From: Lasiosphaeris hirsuta
Lineage: Eukaryota > Ascomycota > Sordariomycetes > Sordariales > Lasiosphaeriaceae
Direction of reading: 5' to 3'
Assembly: GCA_030549175.1 (NCBI GenBank)
Contig: JAUKUA010000002.1
Span: forward strand, 6,076,001 to 6,140,000
Length of the DNA: 64,000 bases
The notes under the pieces were generated by a model. The model did no database searches, had not been told where the DNA came from, and saw only the letters and a list, made by a program, of their open reading frames with translations. Positions within the stretch are counted from its first letter, which is position 1, and every line of letters begins with the position of its first letter. Positions 1-10,698 of this stretch are shown here, one piece after another. Both the position numbers and the translations under genes were made by a program.

Positions 1-697
1 GGCTCAGTTTGAGGAGTCGGATGGCTCTCGGATCTCTGATGGGGGCGTACTTGTACAACTCGCCCGACGGCTGGGATCTGGTGAAAGAGGCCGAGATCCT
101 TGCCTTGCGCTTAGAGACGGCACGGTCCAGCCGTTTTGTCACCAGGAAGGCCAGAGTCTTTGAGAGCGTCATACGCTGAGAGCAGATTTCGCACCTTGGC
201 AAGGCCCAAGTGGCCCCCAGAAATATGGCTACACCAAATGACGTTGCCAGCCTGCCCGGAAGAGCACGGAAGACAGCTTGAGCGGCCCTGCCCAATGCGC
301 CCTTTGCCACTTTAGCAAGGACGTATCTTGACAGAGCGAACGTGAGCGTGCGGGCGGCAACCAAGATTAGAGGTCCCCTGGGCTGGCTGGCAAGCCATGC
401 CGTGGACCAGTCTGTGTTGCGGTAAATTTGCATCGACTCAAGAAGGCCTCGGCTGAGATTGAAATGGAACCAAGCAGCCGTTCGGGTAAATGCCCCAACG
501 GTGAATCCCTTGCTGAGAACAGCAAGCCCGGCGCTTCGGGCTACGGATTCGACGACGGCGCAGCCGAATCCGTTGAGGCAGAAGGAGATGACCGTCTCCA
601 GCATCACCCGAACCTCGGATGTCGCTCCGGGATCGGTTACGTCGAGGGCACGTAACCGCGCGAACGTGAGGTCGAGTCCTGGGTTCATGAGTGCCAT
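1..697 (-). CDS. HET-domain protein, N-terminal part (runs off left edge)
   Basis: An open frame of 232 codons runs leftward from an ATG at 695-697 without a stop to the window edge, so the gene is partial at its 3' end. The last visible residues, LYKYAPIRDPRAIRLLKL, match the segment that in fungal heterokaryon-incompatibility (HET) proteins comes directly before the HET domain; the domain itself would lie outside the window. The preceding 210 residues are an unusual extension with two hydrophobic stretches (about residues 100-120 and 144-160) that could be membrane segments or a packed helical domain. HET proteins act in non-self recognition and cell death after fusion of unlike strains. 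The family call rests only on that pre-domain motif, so the missing part is inferred. A second Met at codon 4 is an alternative start. Promoter sequence would lie between this start and the MITE-like element at 769-997. Confidence 0.65.
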   Translation of the reverse strand, partial: MALMNPGLDLTFARLRALDVTDPGATSEVRVMLETVISFCLNGFGCAVVESVARSAGLAVLSKGFTVGAFTRTAAWFHFNLSRGLLESMQIYRNTDWSTAWLASQPRGPLILVAARTLTFALSRYVLAKVAKGALGRAAQAVFRALPGRLATSFGVAIFLGATWALPRCEICSQRMTLSKTLAFLVTKRLDRAVSKRKARISASFTRSQPSGELYKYAPIRDPRAIRLLKLS

Positions 698-768
698 GCT
701 AGCTGGAGGGACTGTGGTTTGTTTAGGTTTGGGGGGATGCCCGAAAAGTCGCGTTAATAATTACCACG

Positions 769-997
769 TATTCTCGCAAGGGTAATATTCTAGAAGTGGA
801 TCGCCAAGCCAGCCTCCTATAGGCTATGCTTTATTTGGGCCAATCAAACTGCTGGACCGCTTTCAAGTTTGGGCTTCATGTCTGTGCTTTGAATTTGAAG
901 TGGCACAGTGGGTAGCGACCTGATTGGCCCCAAATGGATGCGGCCAATAAGAGTCTGGCTTGTGATCCACTTCTGGAATACCACTCTCGTGAGAATA
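769..997. mobile_element. MITE-like element with long imperfect inverted repeats
   Basis: The segment from about 770 to 850 is repeated in inverted orientation at about 915-996. Both arms start ttctcRcRagRgtRRtattc, continue with agaagtggatc and aagccag, and end with ggccaatca. Most mismatches between the arms are transitions, as expected from RIP or methylcytosine decay. A TA dinucleotide flanks each arm, consistent with the TA target duplication of Tc1/mariner-type MITEs. There is no coding capacity in the roughly 230 bp. It sits between the HET start and the kinase 3' end and could influence the HET promoter. Seen by eye; copy number in the genome is unknown. Confidence 0.6.
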
Positions 998-1419
998 TAC
1001 GGTACTCAAAGGCTGACTTCGAAATAGCGTCACAATGTGTCAAATGCTGACTGGCTCATTAGTTGAAGCAGTTGCGCGTTGATGGTTCGTTATCTTCAAG
1101 GTGAACAGAAAGTCTATGTTTTACACCAAAATTGCCATTGCTCTTGTTAATTCTTATGGATTAACGAGTGTGAGCGACACTGCTTGGCTAATCTAGTGTT
1201 AAGGTATTCCTCTTCCACTACCTGGGTGGCCTACGCGACTGAGGCATATTTTCAACTGGAAGAAATTATACCGACGAGGTTTCATCGTAGTAATCCAAGT
1301 TTGTTTGACTGTGATTAGCTATCCAAACAGTCTTTTCTAGGTAGGGTATCTTGAGAGACGAGCTTGATGACCACCTTGGGCCGGCTCTGGTCCTCCAACT
1401 GAGACCTGACACACCCAAT
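998..1419. other. Intergenic, no gene seen
   Basis: Upstream flank of the partial HET gene and 3' flank of the kinase-like gene. No coding potential, tRNA or repeat was recognised. Confidence 0.5.
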
Positions 1420-2855
1420 TCAGATGAGGCCTTCAGCAAGGTGGGGCACAATCCGTGCTCCAGTGATGGACGGGTCAATCATTGGATCATACTTGTCGAT
1501 TCCGTCGACCGGAGCGTATTTTTCGCAGAGATAGCACATATTATTGTATGCTCTGTGAGGCAAAGTCAGGATTCCTCTGACGCCAAGCGTGAAATAAAAA
1601 GAGGTGGGTGGAATCCACTTACGTCTTTCGAAGCGGTGTCCCTGGGTGTCCAGCCGAGTAGTTGATAGCCCCCTTAAGGCTATACAGTCGATTGCGATCA
1701 TCAAACTCATCGACAGGCACGGCAGCAGGGTAAGTTCGAAGGTAATGTCGGGTGTACACCTTGGCTCGAAACACGGAGCTGAACTCGCATCGCCAGTGGC
1801 CCAGCTCCATCTCATTGTGAGCGAAATAGGAGCCGGCATCAAAGAGGAGAGTGTCTCCGGTCTCCATGTTGATGCCCATATTTCCCTCCCACAAGTCGCC
1901 GTGTATGATGCACGGCTTGATTGGTTCGCCGTCGGAGGTACGCAAGTTGTCGAGGAGTCGGGGAATGACTACGTCGCAGACCTGGGCGGTCGCGCGCTCG
2001 AGCTCCGGCCAAGGTCCGTTAGTTTCCAAATCCAACTTACACACCCCAAGCAGGAGTTTGCGGTAGAAAGAGGCCCAGGACGCATCCCAGTCGACAGTGT
2101 GAGCGAGTTTGCCGTCGCAGGTTTTCACGGGGAACCCGAATTTTCCCGTGGGGGAGACGGAGGCCTTGTGCATTGCCGCGAGACGGGCGGCCCATTCAGC
2201 GGGATCGGGGGCGGTGGTAACATCCTTTTGAGGGTGTTAGGTGATACAAAAGGGTGGGAGAGAAAGAGGGAAAGAGGAGGTGGGGGTTGCTACCATATCG
2301 ACGAATTCGGAGAGGTAGAAGTAGGTCGCCGGCTTTCCGATCCTGTAACGGCCAAAGCCGTACGGGATGGGGATGAAATCGGGCATGATTCCGTAGATCA
2401 TCTTTGATGATTCCCATTCTCCGTTGAGCATGATGCGGCCGTGTTCACCATAGGCGACCTTTAGAAAGTAGGGGCGCTCGCTCCCGTCAGACTCGAGGGC
2501 CATGATTCGACCCGTCACGGTCCAGGCGCTGGTACCAAATCTCTCGGCGGAAAGGAACTTGGTGCCCTTGGGTAAGGCTTCGAGCTGGGCTGTCAGCCAT
2601 GATCATTCAATTTTTTTGGCACTTCAATTTGAGGTGGAGGGTACCCTCGATCACGGCCTCGTCCATGGGGAACACGCCGTCGAGCCGGACAAGCATCTCC
2701 TTGATGCTGATCGGCTCGGGCTCATCGTCGGCCTCATCTTCAACGTGGACGTCTTGATTTTGCAGGAATGCTGCTTGGTTGATGATGGCCGAGTACTTGT
2801 TGTCGTTTTCCAGCTGCTTAGGCACAGGAACATCTCGAGTCTGCACGTCGGCCAT
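1420..2855 (-). CDS. Fructosamine/ketosamine-3-kinase-like phosphotransferase
   Basis: Four exons give 413 residues: 2645-2855, 2294-2589, 1623-2224 and 1420-1552. Introns are 55, 69 and 70 nt, and every junction keeps frame. The protein carries SAWTVTGRI and YFLKVAYGEHGRIMLNGEW near the N-terminal lobe, TYFYLSEFVDM at the hinge, and HGDLWEGN as the catalytic loop, with LLFDAGSYFAHNEMELGHW after it. This order is that of the fructosamine kinase family (APH/choline-kinase fold), which phosphorylates sugars attached to protein lysines so that the adduct falls off; a cytosolic protein-repair role is the usual proposal. The first 75 residues are a family-atypical acidic leader. The gene is transcribed away from the neighbouring NOD-like receptor; the two share an upstream region of at most about 0.7 kb. 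Small-molecule kinase activity cannot be excluded. Confidence 0.8.
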
Positions 2856-3545
2856 TGCTGAAATGTAGGGGGTATAGATGCGGTCAATTGGATCAGAGGA
2901 TGGAGAGGATAGAGAGGCTCTTGGGTTTAGATGAAGACGATGAAACTAAAGGGCGGAACTTCCAACTTCTAAGGTTGTCAGCTTGGAATAGCACAGCCCC
3001 AGGTTACATGCGCCGAGAACGCCTTCTTCTGTCTGTTGCAGTGTGCATGCATAGGAAAATTAGCGTCGTCCATTGGCTGAAGATACTGCTGCCTTCTGCC
3101 GCCCCAGGATTTCGCCGGCTGGACTGCCAATCACGATGGCTGGACCGTGCCCAAACCCCCTTGGCGGCCCACCAAGAGGTATGCATGCAAACACCCAGGG
3201 CACACGCCCGGCTTCGCAGGCGCTTACGTGCGGAAGCGGCGGATAAATTTGGCAAGCGTAGCCTTGAGCCTGGCGCTTCGGCAGAGCCTGGCGCTTCGGC
3301 AGAGCCCGACACTTCCCAGGAGAGCAAGCTGCCCTTCGTTCCTCGCTCCATCTATCCACGGGTCCCGCCCGACATCGCAGCGTGATACCGGTAACCGCAT
3401 CGAAATCGGAATTGGCACCAACGCGTCACGTCTGCGACACGCCCATAGTTCACTATGGTCTGTATATTTTGCCAACATCTCCCGTCTATCTCTACCCCTT
3501 CCCGCGTTTCAGCTAAAACTGACGTTGGTTGCGCTCCCGTTGCAG
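2856..3545. other. Divergent upstream region with short tandem repeat
   Basis: Lies between the divergently transcribed kinase-like gene and the NOD-like receptor. An 18-bp unit (gagcctggcgcttcggca) occurs twice in tandem at about 3267-3302, followed by a partial third copy. The downstream receptor frame stays open back to about 3147, but this part has no recognisable protein character. A branch-like actgac followed by gttgcag at 3545 looks like the 3' end of an intron, so an upstream first exon probably lies here. Confidence 0.5.
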
Positions 3546-6500
3546 TTCAAGAAGTCATTCGAGTTCCGCCGGAAGCGATCCGAAGATGAGGACGAACGGC
3601 TGGATGACGATGACATCCTATCCCAGGAAGCCCTTGATGCGAGGGCTGACCGATCAAGGCAGAGAGGTTCCGCACCACAAAATGACAGGTCGACATCGCC
3701 CCTGTCCGGCTTCCATATGGGGCCACGAAGCAGGACTAATGCGAGCGAGTTGAGGACGTTAGGCAACTCCCTGGCTCCCGGAGAACCAGGCAGAGACCCC
3801 ATGGGATTGAAAGTTGTGTATTGGCCGCCAGAAGAGCGCATAGCCGACATAGTCTTTGTTCATGGCTTGGGAGGAAGCAGTCGGATGACATGGTCAAAGA
3901 ACAGGGACCCCGACTATTTCTGGCCCCTGCAGTTCCTCGCCCAGGAGCCAGGACTCATCAGTCGGACCCGTATTCTGACGTTCGGCTACAACTCTAACTT
4001 CCGGCCAGGTGCTGGCAAGAACCAGATGTCTATCCTTGACTTTGCCAAGGAGCTTCTTTTTGATCTGAAATACGGACAAGACGAATGTGGACCCGAGCTG
4101 CGGGACCTCGGAATGGGAGAGGTGGGCTTCGATTTCACCCACAGTTCGCTGGGTCCAGCATCTTATCTAACTCAATGGTAGAAACCAATTACCTTCGTTG
4201 TTCATTCAATGGGCGGGCTCATCTTCAAAGAGGTAGTTCAAGTTTTCTAACTACCGAGTAGTTAGGTAACAAATAGCATAGCTTCGGAGAGAGGGGCTAA
4301 CAGCAGAGCAGGCTTACATGCAAGGTCAAAACGACCCAAATTACGACGACATCATCAAATCGATAACATCCATCATTTTCCTCTCAACGCCACATCGAGG
4401 CACGAACTTGGCTGAGATCCTGAACCGCATTTTACAAGTCTCGTTTGTCACCAACCCCATGAAGTTCATCGCCGAGCTTGCTGCTGGGTCGCAGACGTTG
4501 CAGAGACTCAACGAGCAGTTCCGACATGTGGCACCAAATCTGCAGATTATCTCCTTCTACGAAACTCGCCCAACGTCGGTGCTCAAGAAGGCTCAGATCG
4601 CATGTTCATCTTACCGTTTCTACAAGCGTTATCTAACACTTTTGACAGATGGTTTTGGGGAAGGACTCCTCGATGCTCGGGTATCCGGGCGAAGTATCAA
4701 AACCTCTAGACGCGGACCATCACGGTGTTTGTAAGTTCGATAGTATATCCGATCCACGCTACATCACGGTTCGAAACGCATTGTTATCCGTCGTAAGCAA
4801 GGCGATAGGCAAGGAGCCCACGACCAAGTCACCAGGTAGGTCGCCTCGCGTCAGCTGCTTTGCTGTATACTGCAGCGGGCCGGGCTGATAGAGAGGGTTT
4901 CCAGATCATGGCCGTCGCAGCCAGTCGCTTGAGCGCGATAGCAGCAGACCCTCGAATCTCAAGATCGAAGACTATCTCTCGGTTCCCGAGTCACCTGAAG
5001 CCGACTACAATTTCTTTCGAGACCGGTGGACCGCTGGGACTTGCCAGTGGATTCTCGAACACGACGCATTCACTAGTTGGGTCGAGGACTCACACCAGAA
5101 GCCTCGCGTCCTCTGGGTACACGGCAACGCGGCGAGCGGGAAATCTATCCTTTCGTCATTCGTTATCGACCATATCGTCCAGCTTGGCGCACCAAGCTGC
5201 TACTTCTTTATTCGTTTTACCGACCAAAAGAAGAGGGGGTTGAGCATGATGCTGCGGTCCCTTGCATGCCAGCTGGCGTGCATGATTCCATCCTACGCCG
5301 AGAAGCTCGGCCAACTGGAATCCGCCGCAACCGACCTGAAAACGGCAGATGCCCGAAATATTTGGCAGTGGCTGTTCAAGCAGACACTGTTCCGTTTGAG
5401 TGTTGACGAGCCGATATATTGTGTCATTGATGGCATCGACGAGGCGGAGAGCCCTGGCTCAGTAGTCAAACTTCTTTCTGATTTGCAGCTCACAACAATT
5501 CCCCTGCGCATTCTAGCTGTGAGCCGAAGAACACACGAAATCTCCACAGCGTTCCAGAAAGTTGCGAAGCAGGTTCATATGGAATCGATCCGCACCGACG
5601 GTAATTTGCATGACCTTCGAGCGTACATCGAGCACGAAATGGATATTTCCAGCGAAGGGGAATACCGAGAACAGGTGACCAACCAGCTGCTTGAACGTGC
5701 CAGAGGAAACTTTCTCTGGGTTCACCTCGCAGTCCAGCGAATAAACGGCTGCTACACCAAGGTTGATGTTGAAAGAGCGCTTGATGACCTTCCAGCAGGG
5801 ATGGAAGCTCTCTACGATAGAATGGCCGCGTCTGTCCAGCTACAGCCCAATGGAGGCGACCGCCGCCTTGGCCTGAGCATCCTTGGCTGGGCTGTGTGTG
5901 CAAGGCGGGCGTTGAGCGTAGAGGAGCTGAGCGATGCTTTTGACAACAGCGGGCTCCTAGAGATTCATCGGACCATCGGCGACCTTTGCGGCGGCTTCGT
6001 CGTGGTGGATGTCGAGGGATATGTGGCTATGATTCATGAGACGGCACGGGAATACTTGATCAAGGAGAATCACAGGCAGTCTGACCGGCCCTTCACGATC
6101 GATAAGAAGTCGACAAACGACAAGTTGCTACTCCGATGCATCCAACGCCTCACGGACCCGACCTTGAAGGCGCGAATCGCCCGAAGTCAGTCCCCAGCGT
6201 TGCTGGACTATGCTGTCACCTCGTGGTACCGGCATCTCGCCCTTGGTTCTTACAGCAACCCCAACATTGCTGGCATCGTGCTGAAGTTTCTCCAGGGGCC
6301 TCAGTTCCTCTTGTGGATTCAGTTTGCCGCAAGGAAAATGGAACTGCGGACCTTGGTCGTCGCCTCTCGTTATCTCACCGAGGTTGCACAGAAGCTCCGA
6401 AAGCTCGACATTTACACCCAAGTGGTTGATATTTTCGACGGAGTCGCCATCGATCTGATCAAGATCGTCGGCAAGTTTGGGCAGAATCTGATCCGGAACC

Positions 6501-8839
6501 CTGATTCGATACTCAAGCTCATCCCTCCGTTTTGCCCCAAGGAGTCCATTATCTATCAGCAGTTCGGTCGCAAGGAGGCGAGAGCCCTCAGCGTCTCGGG
6601 GTCAACAACCAACACTTGGGATGATTGCTTGGCGCGCTTTTCCCTCGAGAGTGGCGCCCGGGCCTCGTTCATTATACCCGCTGGCAGCCGGATCGCCATT
6701 CTTGCAAATGTCAAGCGGTCGAGTCAGATTATCGTCTATGACGCTGCCACATTTGAAGAGCAGAGACGCATCACACATCCGGAGCGAGTGCTCAGCATCG
6801 AGGCAAACAAGCTCGGCAGCCTTATTGTGAGCTACGGCTATCTCACTACAAGGGTCTGGGACATGGCTACTGGGGATTGCATCAAGGTTGTGAAAAACCC
6901 GCCGAAACGGCCTCGCCCGCATACTATCGCCTTCGTTGAGGAAGATGAGACGATTCTTGTTGGTGGCGAAGACAGGTGCATTCGGTCCTTCTCCCTGGAC
7001 GACACGTCGAATGACTGGGTACTGCGAGCCCAGATTGAAGAGGAAATCACCGAGGACACGACGGTCAACTTTCCCATTTGCTCAACCATCAGTCCAGACG
7101 GAACCATGATTGCCTTTGGCTACCGCGCCCACCCTGTCACCGTCTGGGAAATGGAGCCGCTGATGCTCGTTGGCCAGTGCAACATGGCTCTGGACGCGAC
7201 CGATATGACGATCCAAGACTCTACGTGGGGTGAGGTCTTTGGGCTCGCCTGGCATCCCTTTGATGGAGGCTTGTTCGGCATCACGCAAGTGGGCATCCTC
7301 TTCAAGTGGGATCCGTTGTATGGAGACGAGGCCAGTGTCAAAGCCCCTAATGCTGGTGCCCATCGACTCACGGTCAGCAGAGATGGCTCGCTGCTCGCCA
7401 CGGGAGACGGGATGGGCTCGCTCAAGATTTTCCAGTCGTCCGATTTGACACTCCTCTATCACCTATCGTCTCAGGATCCGGTTTTGTATCTCTCCTTCAG
7501 CACGGATTCGAGGAGGATATACGACATCCGGGGAGCATATGGCAATGTGTGGGAGCCAAACACTCTTGCACGCCTCGCAGAGAAGTCGGACTATCCGGAT
7601 CATAACAGCGATGCATGGAGCGATGTGGAGAGCTTGAGCACAATGCTGTCGATCCAGGCAGAACATCATACTGTCAGGGTGGACAGAGTAATTGCCCTTG
7701 CTGGTCAGTCTGTCGGGCCACTATACTGCTACGGCACAGAGGACGGGGTCGCTGTTTTGTGTGAAGCGGGAAAGGGCAAGGTTGGCGAGATCGAAAGACT
7801 CCAGAGCTTCATGTCGATTGAACAGTTGACATGGAGCGAGGACGGACGCTACGTTGCGGTTTCTGACCTCAACGGCAAGGTTTCAATCAAGAAGATCTCG
7901 AGGTCGAGCCAGGACAGAGAAGCTTGGGAGACAAGACACGAATTCCATGCGGTGATCCCACCACACGAGGGTCAGATCTGCCAGCTTCTGTTTGACCCCT
8001 CAGGAGGCGAGGTGCTGGCCGCAACGGAGACGGCATTGCACAAGATCAATCTTGCTTTGCGTGGCCTGGTCCAATCTGTCCCGTTTGAGGGAAGTGGAGC
8101 AAAGTGGGTGTGCCATCCTACCCTGCCCGAATACTTTCTCGGCTTCCGAGAAATGGCGGTTCATGTTGTGCGGTGGAAAGACTTGGATGAAGTGGAAGTC
8201 CACACCTACCGCTCCCCGGAGCACTCGGCACCTCGGGTCGTCGTCACAGCTGAGAAGACAGAAGGGCAAAAAACGTCGACTCTGGAACGCCAGGGGAGCA
8301 CGGCCAGGCCCGAGAATCGCACAGTCATCAAGAAGATCATTTCCAACGCGGACTCGCCGCATGTGCTCCTAAAGGTTTCCTCCCCGATCTCGGCCTCAGG
8401 CCAATCGGAAACACTGTATATGCTCTTTGACATTTCCAATATGCGCCCCGGTTCAAAGACCCAAGGTTCGGGGCCCGTCTCAAAGGAGTTGCCCTATAGT
8501 CTTTTGCCATCAGAGGTTGCTTCGCAGATACGGGAACCCTTGGCCTTCTTATCCCGGAGACGGCTTTTGTTTCTTGACGTGTCTAGATGGATATGCACCT
8601 GGCGTCTACCGTCCGAGGCGGCGCGAGCGCATTCCACGGCCACGATGGGGAGGAGGGTTCAGGGGTCTGGGAGTGTGGATGCGACCACGGGTGGCGGGAT
8701 CGAAGAGCATTACTTCTTGCCGGGCGACTGGGCAACAGCAGATGAGGCGAAGCTGTGTAGCGCTATGCCAGATGGCACGTTGCTATGTCCGTGGAATGGG
8801 GATGTCGTGACGGTGCAGTGTGCCAAATTGAGGAAATAG
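3546..8839 (+). CDS. NOD-like receptor: serine hydrolase (sesB-like) - NACHT - WD-like repeats
   Basis: Exons 3546-4121, 4182-4232, 4312-4599, 4649-4835 and 4905-8839 join in frame to about 1,678 residues; the true first exon upstream of 3546 is unresolved. The N-terminal domain (about residues 90-330) is an alpha/beta hydrolase of the sesB type, with IVFVHGLGG, the nucleophile elbow VVHSMGG and FLSTPHRG. A NACHT NTPase follows: Walker A WVHGNAASGKS near residue 440 and Walker B YCVIDGIDEAE. The C-terminal 700 residues (about 930-1640) are degenerate WD-type beta-propeller blades (TTRVWDMATGDC, VTVWEMEPL). Such proteins are fungal NLRs: the propeller is thought to sense ligands, NACHT to oligomerise, and the hydrolase to act as effector in incompatibility or immunity. 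The third recognised intron (4600-4648) appears to be GC-AG. The gene is intact from 3546 to the stop. Blade sequences vary, unlike the near-identical repeats of HET-E/D/R-type receptors. Confidence 0.85.
4600..4648 (+). other. Probable GC-AG intron in the NLR gene
   Basis: Reading frame on both sides (AQI before, MVLGKDSSMLGYPGE after) is that of the conserved hydrolase domain and joins only if bases 4600-4648 (49 nt) are removed. The left end is gcatgt, not gt; the right end is atctaacac...gacag with a good branch point. A GT donor at 4604 would put the conserved downstream residues out of frame. This supports a rare GC-AG intron, inferred from frame. Confidence 0.6.
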
Positions 8840-9027
8840 GGGGTTTGGATGGTTGGGTGCAATATAGTTGAAGCGGACCGAGGTCATGATATAATAGTAG
8901 ACGACATCTCTAGTAGATTGAGGTAGTAATTGATTTCTTGAAAGAGAGCCAGCGCTCTTCCTTCCTTTTACAACTCAACTGCCCATTTCTGTTGATCAGA
9001 AATAACTGTTGGAAAGCTTGAAGAGTT
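8840..9027. terminator. Shared 3' flank of convergent genes
   Basis: Only 188 bp separate the stop codons of the NLR (plus strand) and the MFS transporter (minus strand). Both transcripts must end or overlap here. No further element was recognised. Confidence 0.4.
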
Positions 9028-10698
9028 TCACCTTCTTTGCCGCCAATGCATCCCCTTCCACCTGCTCAGCCAAACCGAGCACAACCCGGAAAGGCCGATG
9101 AAGAGAGAAAATACAGTAAAATACCAGCCACGGCCGATGGCATCTACCAGCGGTTGCAGTGCCGCGGCCGACGCAGCACTCAGCCCACAGCGCGCAATTT
9201 GCCCCGAAGCGTACGCACTGCTCGAGTTGTCGGGAAAGATGTCAACCAGCAACGTGCTGGCAGTGTGGCTCAACAGAGTCGACAGAGCGCAGCACAGAAA
9301 CTGCAAGACAAGGGGCACGGCAGGGTGGACGCCAAAGTGCACAGCCCATCCATATCCCACAATCAGCAGCGACTGCACCAGCAGGAATGGCTCACACCTG
9401 CGATACCTTGCGGCCTCGATGGGGAAGTTGCCGAGTTGGCTCCCACGGCCGTCGAGGTTAGGAACAGGATCAGAGTTGTGCGTGTCGGCCGTCCGCGCAT
9501 AGTTGTAGTCCACCAGCTTCCCTGCGATGACGCCGCCGACTGTCATCCCTGTCAGGCCAGGGAGAAAGGCCAAGCCGATGAATAGGTCGTTGTACCCGTA
9601 GATCTCATCAAATATGGTCGGGATGGCGACTTGGAAGGTATAGTACACGCAGTACGACGATGCCACCGTCCACAACACCACGGCGGCGTCAGGGTGCAGC
9701 ATGATGCGGAGCGACGCCAGCACACTCAGCGGCTTCCACCTCGGCTGCTCTCTCTCATCTGCCGCCGGGCATGGCAAGGCAGCTTGGCCCTCGACATCCC
9801 CCCGCTTTTCCCCTTTTGCCATGCTCAAAAAATACGACCACCACCACGTTCGCCCTATCCCTTTCGCTGCTTTCGACCCGTTCCCGACAACTCCCCTCGC
9901 CGTCTCCGGCAGAGTAAACCCAACCAACACCAAAGACAACACCGACACAATCAGCAGCGCCAGAAACACCCATGCATAACCCCCCGTCGAGTTCGCCACG
10001 GCTCCCGCAACTACCGGTCCCACCGCCGACAGCCCATTGCAGAACGAGAGCATCGGCCCCAACATGCTCCCCCGCTCCGCCGTCGGCGACACGTCGGCCG
10101 CAACACCATAGCCAATCGCAGGGATCGGCGAGCCGCCAATGCTCTGGGCAGCTCTCAGAGCTATGAGCACGGTGTAATTGTCCCTGTTGAGGGCCAGCCC
10201 TAGACTCGCAGCTGTGTAGAGCGCCACGAGCCCGAGCAGCACAGGCCGTCGTCCTGTAGTGTCGGCAAGGGAAGCGAAAAAACCCGGGGCGGCGGCTTGG
10301 ACGATGGCGTATACGGTGACGGTGAGGTTGATGTCCTGGATCGAGACGGCGAAGGCGTCGCTGAGCATGGGAATCAGCGGGAAGTAGATGGTTGCCGTGA
10401 GGGTGGAGAGGGTCATGGCGAAGCCGAGGAGGTAGGAGAGGTAGGTGCGTGTGGTGCGAGGGAAGATCGAGTACTCTTCTGCCTCATTTTCTCCTGGCTC
10501 GAAGGTCGAAGCCTCGTCTGGGGGGATAGTAGGGGCCTTGCTCTTGCTGCAGTCTGCGGTGCTGCCGGCGGTTTCCGACGGCCGGTCGAGGCTGCCGTTC
10601 TGGCTATCGGCGGTGGCAGCGGTGAGCTTCTCTTCGATCGTGTGGGGTGTTGGACCTGGCACTTGGATATCCCCGTTTGAAACAGCTTGTTCCGTCAT
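9028..10698 (-). CDS. MFS drug:H+ antiporter-type transporter (DHA1, Qdr/Dtr-like)
   Basis: A single uninterrupted frame of 556 residues. A hydrophilic N-terminal tail of about 90 residues precedes the membrane region, which begins near YLSYLLGFAMTLSTLTATIY. The motif SLADTTGRRPVLLGL between TM2 and TM3 is the MFS motif A, and PETARGVVG closes the first six-helix half. A basic/polar central loop (about residues 270-320) and a second half of hydrophobic helices follow, ending WLSRWKGMHWRQRR. The pattern fits the 12-TM DHA1 family, proton-driven plasma-membrane exporters of small compounds; Qdr/Dtr-type members are the closest I recall. Substrate cannot be read from sequence. It converges on the NLR with a short shared 3' flank, and no biosynthetic genes sit beside it apart from a dead aminotransferase. 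Confidence 0.85.
   Translation of the reverse strand: MTEQAVSNGDIQVPGPTPHTIEEKLTAATADSQNGSLDRPSETAGSTADCSKSKAPTIPPDEASTFEPGENEAEEYSIFPRTTRTYLSYLLGFAMTLSTLTATIYFPLIPMLSDAFAVSIQDINLTVTVYAIVQAAAPGFFASLADTTGRRPVLLGLVALYTAASLGLALNRDNYTVLIALRAAQSIGGSPIPAIGYGVAADVSPTAERGSMLGPMLSFCNGLSAVGPVVAGAVANSTGGYAWVFLALLIVSVLSLVLVGFTLPETARGVVGNGSKAAKGIGRTWWWSYFLSMAKGEKRGDVEGQAALPCPAADEREQPRWKPLSVLASLRIMLHPDAAVVLWTVASSYCVYYTFQVAIPTIFDEIYGYNDLFIGLAFLPGLTGMTVGGVIAGKLVDYNYARTADTHNSDPVPNLDGRGSQLGNFPIEAARYRRCEPFLLVQSLLIVGYGWAVHFGVHPAVPLVLQFLCCALSTLLSHTASTLLVDIFPDNSSSAYASGQIARCGLSAASAAALQPLVDAIGRGWYFTVFSLFIGLSGLCSVWLSRWKGMHWRQRR

Noticed and set aside
3147..3545. Coding extension upstream of the NLR
   Set aside because: The frame is open but has no protein-like character, and a good intron 3' end sits at 3545.
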